DNA of 64,000 nt from DASQMT01 sp963827335 (lineage in GTDB: Bacteria > Actinomycetota > Thermoleophilia > Solirubrobacterales > Solirubrobacteraceae). Where the stretch lies: the NCBI GenBank assembly GCA_963827335.1, contig CAWHAP010000018.1, positions 432,195 through 496,194 on the forward strand. Direction: 5' to 3'. The notes under the pieces are model-generated. The model was given only the letters and a program-made list of their open reading frames with translations, did not search any database and had not been told where the DNA came from. Position 1 is the stretch's first letter, and every line of letters begins with the position of its first letter. Below, piece by piece: positions 43,078 to 51,232 of this stretch. Position numbers and translations under genes: made by a program.

Positions 43078-43734
43078 TCAGGCGGCGAGGCCTGTACGGG
43101 GGGTCGTGTCGAGGAGTCCGTGGACGTAGGCGTGGTGGCTCGCCTCGGTCCGGTTGGAGACGCCGAGCTTCCGGTAGACCTTCGACAGGTGGAACTTGAC
43201 GGTCTGCTCGGTGATCCAGAGCTGGGCCGCGATGCGGCTGTTCGGCGCGCCGGCGGCGACGAGGCGCAGGACCTCGAGCTCGCGGTCGGTGAGCGTCGGC
43301 ATGCCGGGCGGGGCCGGGACGGGCCGCAGGCGGGCGTGCGGGGCGCCGAACGCGTGGTACACGTTGCCCGCCGCGACCTCGCGGACGAGGGCGCCGAGTC
43401 CCTCAAGGCGGAAGGTCTTGGCGATCGCGGCGTCGATGCCGGCGCCGGCGGCCTCGGAGAGCCACGTGGGCTCCATCCGGGCCGGCAGCAGGACGATCTT
43501 GGCGGCGGGCACCGCGGCGCGGGCCTCGCCGATGCGGGCGATCGTGCCCTCGCGCGACTGCATGTGGTCGACGACCACGACCTCGGGCGCGTGGGCGGCG
43601 ATCGTGGCGCCGCAGGGCGCGCGGCCCTCGACGTAGCCGTCCATGACCTCGAAGGCGGACGTCGCGCGGAGCGCGCGGCGCAGGGCGGAGGCGGAGAGCG
43701 GGTCGTCCGCGACCAGCATCAGGCGCACGCTCAT
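43078..43734 (-). CDS. LuxR/NarL-type response regulator with an atypical receiver
   Basis: 218 residues. Receiver-like N-terminus with the acidic pair in LMLVADDP, a candidate phosphorylation Asp in VVVVDHMQS and Lys in AAIAKTF, but Pro replaces the usual Thr/Ser at the end of strand 4 (IVLLPARM). C-terminal LuxR helix-turn-helix is standard: LTDRELEVLRLVAAGAPNS and TVKFHLSKVYRKLGVSNRT. ATG 43734 overlaps the upstream stop. May be regulated by protein contact rather than phosphorylation; inference. Confidence 0.87.
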   Translation of the reverse strand: MSVRLMLVADDPLSASALRRALRATSAFEVMDGYVEGRAPCGATIAAHAPEVVVVDHMQSREGTIARIGEARAAVPAAKIVLLPARMEPTWLSEAAGAGIDAAIAKTFRLEGLGALVREVAAGNVYHAFGAPHARLRPVPAPPGMPTLTDRELEVLRLVAAGAPNSRIAAQLWITEQTVKFHLSKVYRKLGVSNRTEASHHAYVHGLLDTTPRTGLAA

Positions 43735-44141
43735 GCCGCCACCTCCACGATCGTGTCGACGGTGGGCAGCTCGGCCGGCGCGGCGAGCACCTCGCGCAGC
43801 ACGACGCCCAGCGTCTGCGGCTCGAGGGTGCCCGGGAGGACGGCGGAGGCGTGCGCGCGGAGCGCGTCGGCCAGCCAGCTCGCCTCGGGCGTGGAGCTGA
43901 GCACCACGACCTTGGCCGCGGGGCAGGCGCTGCGCACCTCGGCGAGCCGCGCCAGCGCGTGGGCCGGGACGAGCAGGTCGCCGATCACGACGAGATCGGG
44001 GCGGAGCGGGGCGAGCAGCCGGTCGAGCGGAGCGGCGCTGTTGCCGTGCCGCACGATGTAGGCGCCCGGGACGGTCCCGACGGCGGCCGTGAGGCTCGCC
44101 AGCACGGGGCCGCTGTCGGCGATGACGACGACGCGAGTCAC
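43731..44141 (-). CDS. Degenerate stand-alone receiver-like protein
   Basis: 136 residues with a response-regulator receiver pattern but no output domain. VVVIADSGP has only one of the two acidic residues of strand 1, LVVIGDLLVP has a candidate Asp, VVVLSSTPE keeps a Ser, and the strand-5 Lys is replaced in AVLPGTL. Phosphorylation is doubtful. ATGA overlaps on both sides tie it to the 111-residue protein and to the LuxR regulator, so it may modulate that regulator. Confidence 0.68.
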   Translation of the reverse strand: MTRVVVIADSGPVLASLTAAVGTVPGAYIVRHGNSAAPLDRLLAPLRPDLVVIGDLLVPAHALARLAEVRSACPAAKVVVLSSTPEASWLADALRAHASAVLPGTLEPQTLGVVLREVLAAPAELPTVDTIVEVAA

Positions 44142-44473
44142 GTGGTACCTCCCTGCGCGGCCGCCCGCTGGTCCAGATGCTCACGGAGGCGGTCGAGGAC
44201 GTCCGAGCACGACCGGCGCTCGGCCTCCGCGAGATTGCGGAATGCGGCGGCGCATTCCTCGTAGCCCTCCGAGCCGGCCTCCCACTCGAACACCGGCAGG
44301 CTGGCGCAGAGCTCGAGCTTGGCGCTCACGACGCCGAGCAGGTTGCGCAGCGTCGCGTCCGCGGGCTGCGCGCGCCGCAGGTCGCTGAGGCGCCGCGTCG
44401 CATCGCTGGGTTCGGTCCGACTGATCACGAGGATCAGCTTGGCCTGAGAAGGACGCACCGGAAAGGTGAACAT
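44138..44473 (-). CDS. Hypothetical protein, first gene of the regulator/amino-sugar run
   Basis: 111 residues, not recognised. No signal peptide or membrane segment. Two Cys and a mostly helical, charged C-terminal half (SEGYEECAAAFRNLAEAERR, DVLDRLREHLDQR). Coding support comes from the ATGA overlap with the next gene and codon use like its neighbours. It starts the minus-strand run that reaches the oxidoreductase and faces a response-regulator gene across about 165 bp. Confidence 0.55.
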   Translation of the reverse strand: MFTFPVRPSQAKLILVISRTEPSDATRRLSDLRRAQPADATLRNLLGVVSAKLELCASLPVFEWEAGSEGYEECAAAFRNLAEAERRSCSDVLDRLREHLDQRAAAQGGTT

Positions 44474-44624
44474 TCCCCGGGGACGGGGGGAAGTCTGTGC
44501 CGTGCGTGGGGTACAGGAAAGGGGTGTATCGGGGGGGAGGACTAGACGGAAGTCCAGGGTGAGAAATCTGCCCCACGGCGGTGAGACGTCTCACCCGCGA
44601 CCCCAAAAGCCGCCGCGGATCGGC

Positions 44625-44630
44625 TAGCGT
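44625..44630 (+). promoter_or_regulatory. -10-like box before the response-regulator gene
   Basis: TAGCGT lies 7 nt before a TTG at 44638, suggesting a leaderless start. Leaderless TTG starts are less common than ATG/GTG, so the assignment is tentative. Confidence 0.3.
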
Positions 44631-44637
44631 GGTGGCC

Positions 44638-45333
44638 TTGTCCACTGCCCCGTCAGACGAGGACGAACCGCCCGAGGAGGTCACGGTCCGCGCGATCATC
44701 GCGGACGACGACCCCTTCGCGCGCAAGATGATCAAGGAGTCGCTGCAGCGCGCCGGGGTCATCGTGATCGCCGAGGCGCACAACGGCCGCCAGGCCATCG
44801 ACCTGACGCGCCACTACCGGCCCGACGTGGTCCTCATGGACGTCGTGATGCCCGAGCTCGACGGCATCGCCGCGACGCGCCGGATCGTCAAGGAGAACCC
44901 CGATCAGGTCGTGGTGATCCTCACGACGGCCGACGACGACGAGATCGGGCTGCTCGGGCTGCGGGCCGGCGCCTCGGGGTTCCTGGCCAAGGACGTGGAC
45001 ATCGAGGTGCTGCCGCGCACCCTCCAGGGCGTGCTCAACGGCGAGGCCGCGATCTCGCGCCGGCTCGGCATGCGGCTGATCGAGCAGATGCGGCGCGCGC
45101 CGGGAGGGGGCGGGGGCCTGCGGCCGATCAAGTCGCCGCTGACGCCGCGGGAGTGGGAGGTCGTCGACCTGCTCGCCGAGAGCAAGACGACCGACCAGAT
45201 CGCCGACCAGCTCGTGCTCTCGAGCGAGACGGTGCGCTCGCACGTCAAGAACATCCTGCGCAAGCTCGACGCCCGCTCCCGCGACGAGGCCGTGGCCGCC
45301 GCGCAGCGCATGCGCGGCCAGGACCCGGAGTAA
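44638..45333 (+). CDS. NarL/FixJ-type response regulator
   Basis: 231 residues. Complete receiver: acidic pair in IIADDDPFARKM, phosphorylation Asp in VVLMDVVMPELDG, Thr in VILTTADDD and Lys in FLAKDVD; then a LuxR helix-turn-helix with LTPREWEVVDLLAESKTTDQ and TVRSHVKNILRKLDARSR. Convergent with a histidine kinase gene 15 bp away, its probable partner. The start is uncertain: TTG 44638 is used, GTG 44632 and an upstream GTG at 44581 are in frame. Confidence 0.9.
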   Translation: MSTAPSDEDEPPEEVTVRAIIADDDPFARKMIKESLQRAGVIVIAEAHNGRQAIDLTRHYRPDVVLMDVVMPELDGIAATRRIVKENPDQVVVILTTADDDEIGLLGLRAGASGFLAKDVDIEVLPRTLQGVLNGEAAISRRLGMRLIEQMRRAPGGGGGLRPIKSPLTPREWEVVDLLAESKTTDQIADQLVLSSETVRSHVKNILRKLDARSRDEAVAAAQRMRGQDPE

Positions 45334-45348
45334 GGAGCCTGTCGGCGG

Positions 45349-46188
45349 CTACGCCGGCAGGGTGAAGAAGAACTGGTTGCCGCTGCCGCTCGGTGACGTC
45401 ACGCCGACCTGGCCGCCGTGACGCTCGACCACCTGGCGGACGATCGCGAGGCCCAGGCCGACGCCGCGCGATCGGCGCTCGCCCCAGCCGCGCTGCCACG
45501 GCTCGAAGATGCGCTGGCGGTCGCGCTCGGGGATCGCGGGGCCGGGGCTGTCGACCGAGAACGTCCAGCCGGCGTCCGAGCGCTCCGCGGATACGTGGAT
45601 CTCTCCACCGGACCGCGGACCGTATTGAAGTGCGTTGGAGAGCAGGTTGCCGAACACACCGGTGAGGAGGGCGGCATCGCCCGGCACCACCGGCATGGGA
45701 TCGAAGTCGATCTTGACCTCGCGGGCGCGGATCTCGGCGTCGAGCATGTCGACGCAGTCCTTGAGGATCTCGCCGGTGTCGACGGACTGCCGCTTGAGCG
45801 GCTCGGCGCCGGGGCGGGCGTCCATCAGCATCGTCTCGACGAGCAGCCGCATGCGGGACGAGATGCGGATCAGGGTGTCGACGTCGCGGCGCGTGTCGAG
45901 ATCCAGCCCGTGGCCGCCGCGCTCCGCGATCATCGTCGCGAACGCCTCGGTCATGACGAGCGGCTTGAGGACCTCGTGCGCGGCCATGGCCGCGAAGCGG
46001 TCCAGCTTGGCCGCCTCCACCTGGGAGTGCTCGAGCTCGGCTTCGAGCTGCTCGACGCGCGCCGTCAGGCGCGCGACGTCACGCTCGAGCACGGGCCGCG
46101 GCTTGGCCTGTCCGAAGTCCACGCGCCGCGTCGCGCACGTCCTGTCCTGCAGGGTTCCGTCCTCGTACGATCGCTCCGCCTGATCCAT
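45349..46188 (-). CDS. Soluble sensor histidine kinase
   Basis: 279 residues without membrane segments or a recognisable sensor domain. A short coiled coil (about 33-60) leads into the dimerisation helix with the phosphorylated His in MAAHEVLKPL; the ATPase domain has the N box NLLSNALQYG, G1 DSPGPAIP, F box IFEPW and G2 GVGLGLAIV. It probably phosphorylates the convergent response regulator. With so short an N-terminus, the input signal is likely a partner protein. ATG 46188. Confidence 0.88.
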   Translation of the reverse strand: MDQAERSYEDGTLQDRTCATRRVDFGQAKPRPVLERDVARLTARVEQLEAELEHSQVEAAKLDRFAAMAAHEVLKPLVMTEAFATMIAERGGHGLDLDTRRDVDTLIRISSRMRLLVETMLMDARPGAEPLKRQSVDTGEILKDCVDMLDAEIRAREVKIDFDPMPVVPGDAALLTGVFGNLLSNALQYGPRSGGEIHVSAERSDAGWTFSVDSPGPAIPERDRQRIFEPWQRGWGERRSRGVGLGLAIVRQVVERHGGQVGVTSPSGSGNQFFFTLPA

Positions 46189-46376
46189 ATGGGGCTTCCT
46201 TGTCTCAGTTGCCCGAGCCCACCGGAATCCGTTCGGTTGGGGGGAATGCTCAGGCTAGTAAACAGCCACGGCCATCATGGTCGCAGCCCCATGTTCGCGA
46301 TCGAACCTGAGAACGTCAACCAGAAATGGACGAAAGGACACCTGTTGGTCACGTTCGGGCAGGCGTCCCGCTCGGG

Positions 46377-46382
46377 TAGCCT
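46377..46382 (+). promoter_or_regulatory. -10 box of a predicted leaderless acpS transcript
   Basis: TAGCCT ends 9 nt before the ATG of acpS at 46392. No ribosome site precedes that ATG. Confidence 0.45.
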
Positions 46383-46391
46383 GCCGCCGCG

Positions 46392-46748
46392 ATGACCGGT
46401 GTTGGCCTCGACCTTCTAGAGATCGACCGCCTGGCGCGTGCGCTTGAGCGGCGCCCCCGTCTGGCGGAGCGCCTGTTCACCCCCGGCGAGCGCGCGTTCG
46501 CGGCGGCGCGGGGCGAGCCGGCGCGCCATCTCGCGGTCCGCTTCTGCGCCAAGGAGGCCGTGGCCAAGGCGCTCGCGCTGCGCGACGGGGACTGGCTCGA
46601 CGTGGAGGTGCTGGGCGGCGGCGACGGCCCGCCCTCGGTCCGTCTGTCGGGCCGGGCGGCCGCCCGGGCGGGCGAGCTCGGCGTCCGAGTGGACATCTCG
46701 CTGACGCATTCCAAGGGCATGGCGGGCGCCGTGGCGGTCCTGCGATGA
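46392..46748 (+). CDS. acpS: Holo-[acyl-carrier-protein] synthase
   Basis: 118 residues, normal for AcpS. Transfers 4'-phosphopantetheine from CoA to acyl carrier protein. Metal-binding Asp in GVGLDLLEIDR and Glu in RFCAKEAVAKAL are present; the C-terminal DISLTHSKGMAGAVAVL is typical. The stop overlaps the nnr ATG (ATGA). Belongs to the glmS-acpS-nnr-alr order of actinobacteria. Confidence 0.95.
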   Translation: MTGVGLDLLEIDRLARALERRPRLAERLFTPGERAFAAARGEPARHLAVRFCAKEAVAKALALRDGDWLDVEVLGGGDGPPSVRLSGRAAARAGELGVRVDISLTHSKGMAGAVAVLR

Positions 46749-48256
46749 GCCGCCCGCGCTGGCTGGAGCCGCTGCCGGACGCCGCGCTGATGCGCGAGCA
46801 CGACCGCTGGGCGATCGAGACCAAGGGGATCCCGTCGCTGGAGCTGATGGAGCGGGCCGGGGAGGGCCTGGCCCGCGTGGTCGCCGAGCGGGTCCCGGCG
46901 GGCCGGATCGCCGTCGTGTGCGGCAAGGGCAACAACGGCGGGGACGGGCTCGTCGCCGCCCGGCTGCTGCGCCAGGCCGGCCGCGAGGTCGAGGTGCTGC
47001 TCGTGTGGCCCGCCGAGTGGCTGAGCGACGACGCCAAGGCCCAGCTCGCCAAGCTGCCCGGCGCCGCCGCCGAGGCCTACGACGCGGCGCGGCTGGCCCG
47101 GGCGCACGGCCTGGTCGACGCGCTGCTCGGCACGGGCTCGAGCGGCGCTCCGAAGGACCCGCTCGCCGGGGTGATCGCGGCGATGAACGGCGCGCGCGGC
47201 AAGGTCGTCGCCGCCGACGTGCCCAGCGGCGTCGACGCGAGCACCGGGGAGGTGGCCGGCGCGGCGATCGAGGCCGTGGCCACGGCGGCCTTCCACGCGG
47301 CCAAGCCGGGCCTCTGGATCCGGCCGGGCAAGGCGCACGCCGGCGCCGTGCACGTGATCGACATCGGGATCCCGCGCGGCGCGCCGGGCGAGGCCGACTG
47401 CGGCCTGGTCACGGCCGAGGTCCTGCGCGGCGTCCCGCGCCGCGGCGCGGCGTCGACGAAGTTCACCGCGGGCACGGTCGTGGTCGTCGGCGGCTCGCGC
47501 GGGCTCACCGGCGCGCCCAGCATGGCCGCGCTCGCAGCGATGCGGGCCGGCGCGGGCTACGTGACGGTCGCCGCCCCCGGCTCGCTCGTGCTGCCGTTCG
47601 CGACGCGCCTGCTGGAGTCGATGTTCGTCGGGCTGCCCGAGGAGGACGGCGCGCTCGCGCCCGAGGCGCTCCAGGACGCGCTGCGCGCCGTGGGGCGGGC
47701 CGACGCGGTCGTGCTCGGGCCGGGCCTCGGGCGGGCGGAGGGCACCCGGGCGCTCGTGCGCGAGCTCGCGCAGCGGGTCGACGTGCCGCTCGTGCTCGAC
47801 GCCGACGGCCTCAACGCGCTCGCCGGCGAGCTCGACGAGCTGCGCCACCGCCGCTGGCCGACCGTGCTGACCCCGCACGCGGGCGAGCTCGGGCGGCTGC
47901 TCGAGGTCGAGTCGGCCGAGGTCGAGCGGGCGCGGCTGCACCACGCCCGCGCGGCCGCCGCGCGCGCCAAGGCGCTCGTCGTGCTCAAGGGGGACGACAC
48001 GCTCGTCTCGGCGCCGTCGGGGCGCGTGGCGGTCTCGCCGGGCGGCGCGCCGGCGCTCGCCACCGCCGGCACCGGCGACGTGCTCGCGGGCCTCACCGGC
48101 GCGATGCTGGCGAAGGGACTCTCGCCGGCCCATGCGGCGTGCGCGGCCGTGTACGCCCACGTGCTGGCCGGCCGGCTGGCCGCGGAGCCGCACGGGCCCG
48201 ACGGGGTGATCGCCTCCGACGTGATCGCCGCCCTTCCAGCCGCGCTCTCCGCGTAG
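46745..48256 (+). CDS. nnr: Bifunctional NAD(P)H-hydrate epimerase/dehydratase
   Basis: 503 residues. Repairs hydrated NAD(P)H. The N-terminal YjeF epimerase (about 1-215) has VVCGKGNNGGDGLVAARLL and VVAADVPSGVDASTG; the C-terminal ribokinase-like dehydratase (about 220-503) has VVGGSRGLTGAPSMAALA, GPGLGR, TPHAGEL and LATAGTGDVLAGLTGAML. Overlaps acpS by 4 bp and precedes a CBS gene. Confidence 0.95.
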   Translation: MSRPRWLEPLPDAALMREHDRWAIETKGIPSLELMERAGEGLARVVAERVPAGRIAVVCGKGNNGGDGLVAARLLRQAGREVEVLLVWPAEWLSDDAKAQLAKLPGAAAEAYDAARLARAHGLVDALLGTGSSGAPKDPLAGVIAAMNGARGKVVAADVPSGVDASTGEVAGAAIEAVATAAFHAAKPGLWIRPGKAHAGAVHVIDIGIPRGAPGEADCGLVTAEVLRGVPRRGAASTKFTAGTVVVVGGSRGLTGAPSMAALAAMRAGAGYVTVAAPGSLVLPFATRLLESMFVGLPEEDGALAPEALQDALRAVGRADAVVLGPGLGRAEGTRALVRELAQRVDVPLVLDADGLNALAGELDELRHRRWPTVLTPHAGELGRLLEVESAEVERARLHHARAAAARAKALVVLKGDDTLVSAPSGRVAVSPGGAPALATAGTGDVLAGLTGAMLAKGLSPAHAACAAVYAHVLAGRLAAEPHGPDGVIASDVIAALPAALSA

Positions 48257-48259
48257 GAT
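48254..48259 (+). promoter_or_regulatory. -10 box of a predicted leaderless CBS-protein transcript
   Basis: TAGGAT overlaps the nnr stop region and ends 8 nt before the ATG at 48268. Confidence 0.45.
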
Positions 48260-48267
48260 CACGGCCG

Positions 48268-48732
48268 ATGCCGCTCACCGTCGGGGACATCATGGAGACG
48301 ATGACGCCGACGGTGGAGCCGGAGGACACCGTCGAGACGGTGCTGCGCGTGATGCGCGACCACGACCTGCCGGGCGTCGTGGTGGTCAATCCCGGCGGCC
48401 GCTGCGTCGGCATCATCACGGACGCCGACCTGGTGATGACCGGGGAGGACGCCGACCTGCACCTCCCGCACTACTTCGAGCTGTTCGGCGGCTTCGTGTT
48501 CCTCGAGTCCCTCGGGCACTTCGAGGAGCGCCTGCGCAAGGCGACCGCCGCCCTGGCGCGCGACCTGATGACCGAGGACCCGGTCACGATCGAGCCGAGC
48601 GCGACCGTGCAGGACGCGGCGCGCCTGATCTCGCGCTCGAAGCACAACCGGCTGCCCGTCGTCGAGCACGGCCGCCTCGTGGGCGTCGTCACGCGGGTCG
48701 ACGTCCTCGAGGCGCTAACACGACGGGAGTGA
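48268..48732 (+). CDS. CBS-domain pair protein
   Basis: 154 residues made of two CBS motifs: VGDIMETMTPTVEPEDTVET with GVVVVNPGGRCVGIITDADL, and ARDLMTEDPVTIEPSATVQD with RLPVVEHGRLVGVVTRVDVL. A 40-residue insert (LHLPHYFELFGG region) separates them. CBS pairs bind adenosyl nucleotides such as AMP, ATP or c-di-AMP. No output domain, so it likely regulates another protein. Stop overlaps the GTG that precedes alr. Confidence 0.88.
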   Translation: MPLTVGDIMETMTPTVEPEDTVETVLRVMRDHDLPGVVVVNPGGRCVGIITDADLVMTGEDADLHLPHYFELFGGFVFLESLGHFEERLRKATAALARDLMTEDPVTIEPSATVQDAARLISRSKHNRLPVVEHGRLVGVVTRVDVLEALTRRE

Positions 48733-48734
48733 CA

Positions 48735-49838
48735 ATGCTTCGGGCGGTCGCCCGGATCGACGTCGCCGCCGTCCGGCGCAACTGCGCCCTGCTCGCGCGC
48801 GCGGCCGCGCCGGCGGCGCTGTGCGTCGTCGTCAAGGCGGACGGCTACGGCCACGGGGCGGTCCAGGCCGCCCGTGCGGCGCAGGCCGCGGGCGCGCCGT
48901 GGCTGGCGGTCGCCACGGCGGAGGAGGCGGCCGGGCTGCGCGCGGCCGGGATCGCCGGGCCGCTGCTCGTCATGGGCGCCCTGTCGCCCGCGGAGCTGAC
49001 CGTCGCGCTGCGGGCCCGGGCGGACGTGGTCCTCTGGCGGCCGGAGGACGTCGCGGCGCTCGCGGCGCACCCGGACGCGGGCGGCGCCCGCGTGCACGTC
49101 AAGCTCGACACCGGCATGGGCCGGCTCGGGACACGCGACGCGGCCGAGGCGACGCGAACCGCCGAGGCGGTCGCCGCCGACCCGCGCCTGCGGCTCGTCG
49201 GCGCGATGACGCACTTCGCCACCGCCGACGACGACCCCGCGTTCGCGCGCGAGCAGCTCGCCCGCTTCCTGCCCTGGGCCGAGGCGCTCCGCGCGGCGCA
49301 CCCGGGCCTGCTGCTGCACGCCGCCAACTCCGCCGCCACGCTCGGCGTCCCCGAGGCGCGGCTCGACCTCGTGCGCTGCGGGATCGCGGCCTACGGCCTG
49401 GACCCGTTCGGGCGCGACCCGGCGGACCACGGCCTGGCGCCGGCGCTGGAGCTGCGCTCCTACCTCGCCGAGGTCAAGCCGATCGCCGCGGGGGAGAGCA
49501 CGGGCTACGGCCGGCGCTTCGTGGCGCCGGCCCCGACCTGGATCGGCACCGTGCCGGTCGGCTACGGCGACGGCGTGCGGCGCGCGCTGACGAACGACTG
49601 CGACGTGCTCGTCGGCGGCCGCCGCGTGCCGCTCGTCGGCACCGTCTCGATGGACAACGTCACGGTCGACCTGGGGCCCGACCCGCCGCCGCGCGGCGCC
49701 GAGGTCGTGCTGATCGGCGCGCAGGGCGGCGAGCGCATCCTCGCCGAGGAGTGGGCGCGGCGGCTGGCGACGATCAACTACGAGATCACCTGCGGGATCA
49801 GCGCCCGCGTGCCGCGCGACCACGGGGACGGCGCATGA
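48735..49838 (+). CDS. alr: Alanine racemase
   Basis: 367 residues from ATG 48735 (GGGAG ends 5 nt upstream); GTG 48729, overlapping the previous stop, would add two residues. Makes D-alanine for peptidoglycan. PLP lysine in CVVVKADGYGHGAVQ, catalytic Tyr in VGYGDGVRRAL, and GTVSMDNVTVDLG are present. Overlaps the cca-type gene by ATGA. Confidence 0.95.
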   Translation: MLRAVARIDVAAVRRNCALLARAAAPAALCVVVKADGYGHGAVQAARAAQAAGAPWLAVATAEEAAGLRAAGIAGPLLVMGALSPAELTVALRARADVVLWRPEDVAALAAHPDAGGARVHVKLDTGMGRLGTRDAAEATRTAEAVAADPRLRLVGAMTHFATADDDPAFAREQLARFLPWAEALRAAHPGLLLHAANSAATLGVPEARLDLVRCGIAAYGLDPFGRDPADHGLAPALELRSYLAEVKPIAAGESTGYGRRFVAPAPTWIGTVPVGYGDGVRRALTNDCDVLVGGRRVPLVGTVSMDNVTVDLGPDPPPRGAEVVLIGAQGGERILAEEWARRLATINYEITCGISARVPRDHGDGA

Positions 49839-51232
49839 CGCCGGGCGTTCCGCTCGAGGCCGTCCGCGACGCCCTCGCCGGGCGCGCGGCGTGGATCGTC
49901 GGCGGCGCGGTGCGCGACCGGCTGCTGGGCCGCCCGACGACCGACCTCGACCTCGCGGTCCCCGAGGACCCCAGGGCGGTGGCGCGGGGGCTGGCCCGCG
50001 CCACCGGCGGCGCCGCGTTCCGGCTCTCCGGCGCGTTCGGCGCCTGGCGCGTGGTCGGCCCGGAGCACGCCTGGCACGTCGATCTGGTCGTGCTGCGCGA
50101 GGGGGACATCGACGCCGACCTCGCGGCCCGCGACTTCACCGTCAACGCGATGGCCGAGCCGCTGGCGGGCGGCGAGCTGCTCGATCCGCACGGCGGCCGC
50201 GCCGACCTCGAGGCGCGCCGCCTGCGCATGGTCTCCCCGGCGGCCCTGGCCGAGGACCCGCTGCGGACGCTGCGGGCGGTGCGGCTTGCAGTCGACCTCG
50301 ACCTGACCATCGACGCGGACACGGCCGCCGCGATCGGCCGCGAGGCGCCCGGGCTGGAGCGGATCGCCGCCGAGCGGATCTTCGGCGAGCTCAAGCAGGT
50401 GATCCGCTCGCCCGCCGTCCGCACCGGGCTGCAGCTGATGGACGCGCACGGGATCACCGCCCAGGTGCTGCCCGAGCTGAGCGCCCTGCACGGGGTGGAG
50501 CAGAACGAGTTCCACCACCTCGACGTCCACGGCCACACGCTCGAGGTGCTCGACATGGTCGCCGCGATCGAGCGCGATCCGTCCGCGGCGGGCCTGGGCG
50601 AGCACGCCGAGGCGGTCGCGGCGGTCCTGCGCGAGCCGCTGGCCGACGAGCTGACCCGCGGCGACGCGATGCGGATCGCCGCGCTGCTGCACGACGCGGC
50701 GAAGCCGTGGACGCGCGCCGACGGCCCCGGCGGGCGCTTCGGCTTCCCCGGCCACGACCGCGAGGGCGCGGAGCTCGCCCGCAGGGTGCTGCGGCGGCTG
50801 CGGGCGTCCGAGAAGCTCGTCGAGCACGTCGCCGCGCTCTGCCTGCACCACCTGCGGCTCGGCTTCCTGGTCCACGAGGCCCCGCTGGACCGGCGCGGCG
50901 TGTGGCGCTACCTGCGGGCGACCGAGCCCTACGCGGTCGAGGTGACCGTGTTCACCGTCGCCGACCGGCTGGCCACCCGGGGGCGCAACGCCGAGCCGGC
51001 GATCGCCGCCCACCTCGAGCTGGCGCGCGCCGTGCTGGGGCCCGCGCTCGCCCGCCGGGGCGCCGGCCGCACGGAACCGCTCGTGCGCGGCGACGAGCTG
51101 GCCCGCGTGCTCGGCATCCCCCCGGGCCCGCGCCTGGGGGAGCTGCTCGAGCAGCTCGAGGAGGACCGCTACGCGGGCGCGATCGCGACGCGGGCGGACG
51201 CCATCGAGCGGGCGCGCCGGCTCATGTCCTGA
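49835..51232 (+). CDS. cca: CCA-adding tRNA nucleotidyltransferase / poly(A) polymerase-family protein with HD domain
   Basis: 465 residues. Class II nucleotidyltransferase head: WIVGGAVRDRLLGR, metal pair in TDLDLAV, ARDFTVNAMA, and the RRLRMVSPAALAEDPLRTLR block with the EDxxR motif. An HD phosphohydrolase domain follows (HHLDVHGHTLEV, ALLHDAAKP). Adds or repairs the 3' CCA of tRNA; a poly(A) polymerase or an A-adding half cannot be excluded from sequence. Its 3' end overlaps the convergent M28 gene by 11 bp. Confidence 0.88.
   Translation: MTPGVPLEAVRDALAGRAAWIVGGAVRDRLLGRPTTDLDLAVPEDPRAVARGLARATGGAAFRLSGAFGAWRVVGPEHAWHVDLVVLREGDIDADLAARDFTVNAMAEPLAGGELLDPHGGRADLEARRLRMVSPAALAEDPLRTLRAVRLAVDLDLTIDADTAAAIGREAPGLERIAAERIFGELKQVIRSPAVRTGLQLMDAHGITAQVLPELSALHGVEQNEFHHLDVHGHTLEVLDMVAAIERDPSAAGLGEHAEAVAAVLREPLADELTRGDAMRIAALLHDAAKPWTRADGPGGRFGFPGHDREGAELARRVLRRLRASEKLVEHVAALCLHHLRLGFLVHEAPLDRRGVWRYLRATEPYAVEVTVFTVADRLATRGRNAEPAIAAHLELARAVLGPALARRGAGRTEPLVRGDELARVLGIPPGPRLGELLEQLEEDRYAGAIATRADAIERARRLMS

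Noticed and set aside
36774..46188. Integrated mobile island between glmS and acpS
   Set aside because: No integrase, transposase, tRNA or direct repeat is visible, and base composition looks like the surroundings.
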